Shown here: positions 58,306 through 64,000 of the stretch, piece by piece
Numbering within the stretch: the stretch's first letter is position 1
Layout: the number at the start of each line of letters is the position of its first letter
NCBI RefSeq assembly: GCF_001949145.1
Contig: NW_019091493.1
Span: forward strand, 740,413-804,412
DNA from: Acanthaster planci
Taxonomy: Eukaryota; Echinodermata; Asteroidea; Valvatida; Acanthasteridae
DNA: 64,000 nt
Direction: 5' to 3'
Translations under genes and position numbers: made by a program
Notes under the pieces: model-generated
Database searches by the model: none
What the model was told of the DNA's origin: nothing
What the model saw: only the letters and a program-made list of their open reading frames with translations

Positions 58306-61300
58306 TCATTATCTTCAAGAATTTTTTTTTTTTATTATCGTAAACATCATTTCCTTTTGTTTTTCTTTTGGTTGGCTGGATTTCTTTTGTTTTTAGTATT
58401 TTTAGTACCCTGAAGAGGTATGTGTTGTGCTCTGCACACCAATCTCTGTGAAATGTACATGTATAAATTAACTGTATATGTTGTTTGTGTTTAACAGTTT
58501 TGCAAGTTTTGTTCCTGCTTAGTGTTAATTGGTTTTAAGTGTCTTATTTGTTTGAATTGTATAGCAACCTTACACTTACTGAACTTTAATTCTTTGATAC
58601 AGTCTTGGTGACATAAAAATTGAGTTTGAATGTGGTCATAAATGTCTTTTCAGTGCTCTGGATATTGATCCAAAAAGTGTTGGTTGACCTATAGCTGATT
58701 TCTATGGGTTTTGTTGGAGAGAATAAAATGATTAGGAGTGATAAACTTAAACCAGCCTTAATCAGAATGTGTTATGGTCTAAAATACATGTAGTTCCCAG
58801 TTAAAAAAAAAGTTTATAAAAGGAGGGTCAAAGTGCCTAATTTGGTGCACTTATTTCATATGTGGAAGGGGCCATGCTGAATTTTTGAGATAACTGGCCT
58901 GTAGACCTGTTTTACCCTTTTTGTTCCTTTTTAGGTGGGGAAAAAAGAGCAAAATAGAAAAACAAATTGATTTTAGTTTAACCAGTACTCAAGTATTCCA
59001 CTGGATATGTGATAAATTTACCATGTGCAATATCATCTCTGAGTCAGAGAATCACTTTTAAAGTTTCAAGAAAGTGTCACAAAAGATACCAAAGCAACGT
59101 TGGCAGTTTCTGGAACTAACATACAGGTTATCCAAGAATTTTTAGACCCAAAATATCCTAATTATTTACACCCTATAGGAAACTGTGCCATACTTTTAGC
59201 TTTCGTAAGATTTTATCACAAAAATTGGTTTGACCAAACTTTAAAATACACTTGATTGCGTAACAGGTGGTGGAGATGTAGTTTGAGTAAAGTAGTAAAA
59301 AAAAAAGGATTACCCTAATTTACCTAAGTTGACAAGACAAAACAGTTGTCTTTCCTTTGTTTCTTTTCTGTTTTCTTTTTCTTTGTGAACTGTCACCGTG
59401 GTATGGGTCTTCAATGGCTGTTTTCAGAACCATAATTGATACACCCATGAAAGCATGGTGATAATAGTAATACTTGATTCGGCATAAATGACAGACGTAA
59501 TTACAATGAATAATATAAAATAAAAATTGTAAAAACCATAGACAAACGCAAGAAGGAAAACTCGTATATAGTTAGGGCTGCCAAGGAGAATTTTAAAAAA
59601 GTGCAGATATCGCCACAGTCTTCACCACCTCACAATTAGCAATGTTTTCTTTCCCCCTCCCGTACTCTCTCTCCCTTCCCTCCCTCTTCTCCCCATCCCC
59701 CTTTCTCTCTGTTGTCCTCTTTTCTCAAATTACTGCATGCTGATGTATTTGGGAAAGCCAGTTTCCAAGGGAACCCTGCTCCCACAAACCCACCCAGACT
59801 ATACACCAATCAGTACACATTCTTTCTGACAGCTTTACCATAAACACCATGATTGCATTACCTATACTTAAAGCATCCATTAAATTTAATTAGTACGACC
59901 CCATCCTAGAGAGTTAAGTTTTTGCTAAGTGAAGTACCCCATTAAAGATGCTTTTAAATTCTAGTATTTTCCCTAAACAGGAAAGGAAACTGGGTTTCAC
60001 CGAAGTGCAGACTCTTGTCTCCCACTGGCTCATTAGGTAGATAGTTTACATATAATCTAAATACTGTACCAACAGCTTATACGTAGTCGGGTTTTGTTCA
60101 TCACATCTCTGTATCCAGTTTATCCAGAACTGAGTATAAATCGTGTAGGGATAAAATGAATCATTTAGGGTCAACAAATATTCAGAGCTTGTATCTTCAA
60201 ACGGTTTAATTTGGCAGTGTTTTAGTAATGCAGAACTGAAAGAAAGGTGTGTTGCCCCGAAGCTGCTGTGTTCTTAAAAAGTAATTTACAATTGTTTGCA
60301 GAAGTACTAAAATGCCACTTCCTACACAGTCAAGTGAAACTTTAGTTTGGCTTAACAGTTTTCATAATCGATAAAGCTACAAGTATGGTAAAGATGATTA
60401 TTTCAAAAATCAGAACCTGTCTTAGTCATTTTAATGGTTAGAAAGTAATAAATATCTTGCATTTTGGGGTTTTAAACATTCTGGGACAACCTGCAGCACA
60501 ATAGTGCAGCTGAGCTTGCATCTATGCAAACTATCGCACATTTGGTGGAACAAAAAAGGGAGTGGATTATATGTTCAGAGAATGAAAAGATTTCTTCTGG
60601 CATTCATTTGTGAACCAAAACCTGTTCTCAGTTCTTATTTTCATTGTACATCCATACATGTCACCAGTATGCATAACCTTCAATGTTTTTTTATTTCCCT
60701 TTCACCCCTAATCTCTTGTGGACATGAAATGCTATAAAAATGCAAGTGATTGGGTTTGTTGCTATGTGGCCTTTTTCCCTTTGCAAAAAGAAAAACATGA
60801 AAACATTTGTTGACCTGAAAATGAAAGTGTGGTTTAAAAAGTCTAAAAGCTTTTAATTGAATTAAGGAATAGATCTTTAACGACATCACACTTTGTTTTA
60901 TGTGTGTGTGTGTTCTTGAGGGAGTGATGTGCGACATTGTACATGTACATCAAGCTCGTGTAGGAAAGAGCACATACAAAGAAAGCAAGGTGTCATGTTT
61001 TAGGTCTGTTTGTGTATTCTTGAACCTTTATGGCGTTCTTTTTACAAGTCAACTGTAACTTGTGCATGTGGTTTTTCACTCAACAAAATGATGAACTTTT
61101 TAGACCTTTTGAACTATTTCATATATTTTTGTCTGAAATAGTTGCTTGTTGTATATATAATTCCTCTCAAGCGCTCAGTACAGACTGTAATTCTGTGGTT
61201 AGTCATGAAAATGTGGAGGCCAGGATAATAACGCAGGGTACTAAATCTGCGTTTTGGCTGTTCTAGGTGGGATTTATTTGTCGCAGATAACATTCATTGG

Positions 61301-61650
61301 ACACTTACATGTCTTCCTAGGTTGGTCATGTACACGGTTGACCTGCAGTATCCATCGAAGGTGCAGAAAAAAATCTCAGGATATTGTATCACAGACACAA
61401 TGTAGGTGTATTGAAGCTTTCTTTTACCGATAATGTATTGAATTATCTTGTACCATTTTCTGATAGCAATGTATGATGGATGGTGCATAATGCACGCTGT
61501 ATCTTGTAAAATAATACTTCATTTTCGTAGCTGTTTTAATGGTGTGTCTTTTGGGCTCATTCATACAAGCACAATTGTGTTCATGATTCCTTACTTTGTC
61601 TTGGTTCAGTTGCAAAAAGCACTCCTAGAACCCCCATCTGCATCTTTTTA
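58306..61650. other. Non-coding intergenic DNA
   Basis: About 3.3 kb, AT-rich, with many stops in all frames. No gene recognised apart from short unrelated ORFs (such as 60504-60737 and 61030-61266). It contains the pyrimidine tract at 59647-59727. Confidence 0.5.
59647..59727. repeat. Polypyrimidine (C/T) tract
   Basis: About 80 bases almost wholly C and T (CTTTCCCCCTCCC, CTCTCTCTCCCTTCCCTCCC, CTTCTCCCCATCCCCC) with only a few purines. Such tracts can form triplex DNA; no function is implied. Confidence 0.8.
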
Positions 61651-61741
61651 TTAGCTGTTTCAGTGTACTGCTGAAGCAGCTATTGCTTTCGTTAATTTTT
61701 TTAGCTGCTTCGGTGTACTGCCGAAGCAGCTATTGCTTTGT
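61651..61741. repeat. Duplicated hairpin AGCTGCTTCGG/CCGAAGCAGCT
   Basis: AGCTGCTTCGGTGTACTGCC and GAAGCAGCTATTGCTTT form a stem with a ~7-base loop. A diverged copy (AGCTGTTTCAGTGTACTGCT, then GAAGCAGCTATTGCTTT) lies about 50 bp before it. They adjoin the tandem array on its left and may be the end of the same repeat unit. Confidence 0.7.
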
Positions 61742-61759
61742 TAAAAGTTTTTGGCGAGG

Positions 61760-62170
61760 GCTTTTTTTGCAATATTGCGAAAAAGGCATTCTTTTTGTTC
61801 TGTTTTCTTGGTTTTTTTGTTCAACTTTGCAAAAAAAGGCATTCTTTTTGTTCCGTTTTTTTTTTTTTTTACTTTTCCGCAATTTTGCGAAAAATGCTTT
61901 CTTTTCGTTCTGTTTTCGTTTTTGGCTTTTTCGCAATTTTGCAAAAAACACATTCGTTTGTTCTGTTTTTGGGCTTTTTCGCAATTTTGCGAAAAGGCAA
62001 TTTTTTTGTTTGTTTTTTGGGGGTTTTTTTTGGCAATTTTGCAAAAAAGGTATTCTTTTTGTTCTGTTTGTTTTGGGGGGGCTTTGCGAAAAAGGCATTC
62101 TTTTTGTCCGTTTTTTTTTTAGATTTCTCGCCATTTTGCGAAAAAGACATTTTTTTTCTTCCGGTTTGTT
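61760..62170. repeat. ~50-bp AT-rich tandem array
   Basis: About eight units of 48-58 bp, each with GCAATTTTGCGAAAAAGGCA followed by TTCTTTTTGTTCTGTTTT and a variable T/G run; unit starts lie near 61769, 61822, 61880, 61931, 61981, 62033, 62082 and 62130. The array keeps long open frames on both strands (188 and 172 codons on +, 224 on -), rich in Phe/Leu/Cys on one strand and Lys/Asn on the other. Base composition explains these. Confidence 0.85.
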
Positions 62171-62999
62171 GTTTTTTTTTTGCTTCTTCTGCTCAAAAGC
62201 CCGTTTGTTTTGTACACCGTGTTGTACACCGTTTGTCCGAATCGCCTGAAAATTGATGTAGATGACCATCTTTACCCATTCAAGACGTGTGTGAAGTTTG
62301 GGTCTGATGACGTCATCGGACCGGAAGTTACAATAAAAACTTCTTTTGTTCTTCAAAATTCGGTAAAAAATCAACCGTAAGAGATATAAGCGTGAATTGT
62401 GCATGAAATGACAGCTGAAAAATTGAAGTCAGCTGCATGAAGTGCATAAGTGGTGTACTTTTTCACAGACGTGAAGCGCCGTTGACAAACAAAACTAAAA
62501 TATAAATTGCGAACTCGAAAACCATTAGTATGCTTTGCATATGCTACTGTGTGTGTGGACGCCAAATATCTGCCTGCAACATAGACGGCGCACAGTGCGT
62601 AGGGCATTATACTCGGGACTTGGCAAAATGCCGACCACGTGCTGCCGAGAGCAGATCGCATTGTATGGAACGTCAAAAGGACAAATGTTTTAAGATATCT
62701 AATCTGTGCCTTTCCCGCGATAAGTATAATGTTTTGTGTTGTATATTGTATTGTACATGTCTTATTGGGTTGAAACCTTGCAGGCAGTTAGGAAGGGAAG
62801 GTTTACAAACGGAAATTGACCTCACGTGATGACAATGCCATCAGCAGTCGAGTCACGTGACATTAAATGGTGCCTCATTTAAAGTACTGTATCTCCTGAA
62901 GTGTATATCAAATTTGGTTCAAATCTTGCAGCTATCTTGAAAAGGGAGTTATTTAGAGGTAAATTAACCTTAGGGACGGGATCAAAAATACAGAGACCG
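62171..62999. other. Repeat flank and non-coding DNA
   Basis: Continues from the tandem array with GTTGTACACCG twice, a GATGACGTCATC palindrome near 62305 (contains the CRE core TGACGTCA) and TCACGTGA at 62822 and 62853. These could be chance or part of the repeat. No gene recognised. Confidence 0.4.
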
Positions 63000-63015
63000 C
63001 CAGGAAAGCATTCTT

Positions 63016-63459
63016 TTGTCCAAGCTCCTCCTCTTTGCACGCGTGAGAACGGCCCCCCTGTCCCCTTGCGTTCCTCTACAACAAAAGACCCGTTCACGGT
63101 CTGTGCACACAGCAAGATGTTGTGGTCCCCGAGGTGGCACAAAACCTATCCGAAGAAAATGTGAAGTCCCTGAAACAAGAATGGTGTTCGAACAAAAATT
63201 GTCTGAAGTAGACCACTTAAGCACTGCATTCCACAAAGTAATACCTTGCTTCTTATCAGCAAAAGGATATACATTGTATAAAGTTTTGAGGGGTGGTGTT
63301 CGTTATGGAGTAGAAAGATCTTTCCAGCCTCTGAGGTTTGCCGATCGCGCCATTATTTACTTTCGGTATGTGGAGCCTGCCAATACGGAACTTGAAGAAA
63401 AAACATTAGTGCTTACGATGTCAGCACTCTTAACACTAGAATTAGGGGAAAGATTTTGA
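63016..63459 (+). other. Unrecognised open frame
   Basis: An open frame of 147 codons with no ATG near its left end (the first in-frame codons read L-S-K-L-L). The right two thirds look protein-like ('FEQKLSEVDHLSTAFHKVIP', 'RFADRAIIYFRYVEPANTEL') but I recognise no family. No splice or promoter evidence decides whether it is real. It could be an exon of the next gene, a TE remnant or chance. Confidence 0.2.
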
Positions 63460-64000
63460 GCCCTGCCAGTCGCATTATTTTCATTCTAGGTTGTATCCCT
63501 CCCTATATCAGAGAGCATTATCGCCTTACACAAATTTATTCTACCATTTCAGAGTTTTGTCATTAAGATCTAGGCAAAAACATTCAGCCCCCAACTGGCT
63601 GCTCTTTTTGAAGATTTTTAATCTTTAATTTTAAGGACTTCCAGCAAAAAGAATATTCCTGCTTTTGCACATTTAAAAGAAAAATCCAACGATACTTGTA
63701 CTTCACAGATTTTAAGGGTCGGAATTTATGTTTAATACCAACTTTTCAGATTGCCGCTAACCGTTTGGCCAACACGTACACAAAAAAGCCACCGCATGTC
63801 AGCTCTGTCTCCGCCCAACAAGTGAGCTTTTAATGCATGTACATGTACAGTATGTAGCTCAATAAGGCATTTATGGTTGTCAGAGTGTATACCGTTGTGC
63901 TGTTATTGACGACATACGACTTTCAAAAAAAAGAGAGAAAGAGAACGGAGGGGAGTTGTTGCAATTTATCACTGTAAGTAACAGAAATACATGTACATTT
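63460..64000. other. Non-coding DNA to window end
   Basis: AT-rich, with ACATGTACA at 63839 and 63990. No gene recognised. Confidence 0.45.

Noticed and set aside
62300-62325. CRE palindrome as a promoter element
   Set aside because: It lies in repeat-flanking DNA with no gene start next to it.
61683-62404. Long ORFs of 172-224 codons on both strands as real proteins
   Set aside because: They come from an AT-rich tandem array with few stops and consist of Phe/Leu or Lys/Asn runs.
63016-63459. 147-codon ORF as a confident gene
   Set aside because: No ATG near its left end, no recognised family and no splice evidence; listed only as an unrecognised frame.

Overview
This is animal nuclear DNA, not bacterial. 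One interrupted gene has GT-AG introns and phase-matched exons. Its introns hold several classes of decayed transposon, and there is one run of Ns (15030-15289). The frequent ACATGTACATGTA-type words, many small inverted-repeat elements and DIRS, piggyBac and LINE debris would fit a marine invertebrate with a repeat-rich genome (for example a lophotrochozoan or invertebrate deuterostome). I cannot name the species.

The only conserved cellular gene I can defend is the 3' half of a KDM4/JMJD2 histone lysine demethylase on the + strand. Nine exons are seen: 12440-13569, 18983-19146, 19860-20076, 21621-21694, 34114-34278, 43458-43658, 44157-44327, 46772-46984 and 53912-54286 (stop). They encode a Lys-rich linker, the PHD and extended PHD zinc fingers, the double Tudor domain and a divergent C-terminal tail. 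Every splice junction keeps the reading frame. The JmjN and JmjC exons are not visible and should lie left of the window. If so, 1-12439 is intronic.

Layout: (1) 1-3131, a broken DIRS-like retrotransposon (RT-RNase H, then tyrosine recombinase) split by a TTAA-type MITE and followed by a second, different TTAA-type MITE. (2) 3132-12439, non-coding with a second copy of the first MITE, a pair of diverged repeats and a small palindrome. (3) 12440-21694, the first four KDM4 exons. A 3.2-kb inverted-repeat-bounded DIRS-like relic, containing a 64-bp tandem repeat and the assembly gap, sits in one intron. (4) 21695-34113, a large intron holding a decayed multi-copy gene family on the - strand and a piggyBac element with both TTAA ends (29082-32146). 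(5) 34279-43457, another large intron with two further decayed - strand mobile-type genes and a piggyBac deletion derivative. (6) 43458-54286, the last PHD exon, both Tudor exons and the terminal exon. The final intron holds a truncated second piggyBac and a DIRS-like gag relic joined to a TTAA MITE. (7) 54287-64000, 3'UTR and intergenic DNA with a foldback element, a tRNA-type SINE, a pyrimidine tract and an AT-rich tandem array open on both strands.

Only the KDM4 exons form a working unit: one chromatin-reader/demethylase protein. Everything else recognisable is mobile-element debris, much of it apparently moved by one piggyBac family, since three sizes of element share its TTAACCCCTT ends.
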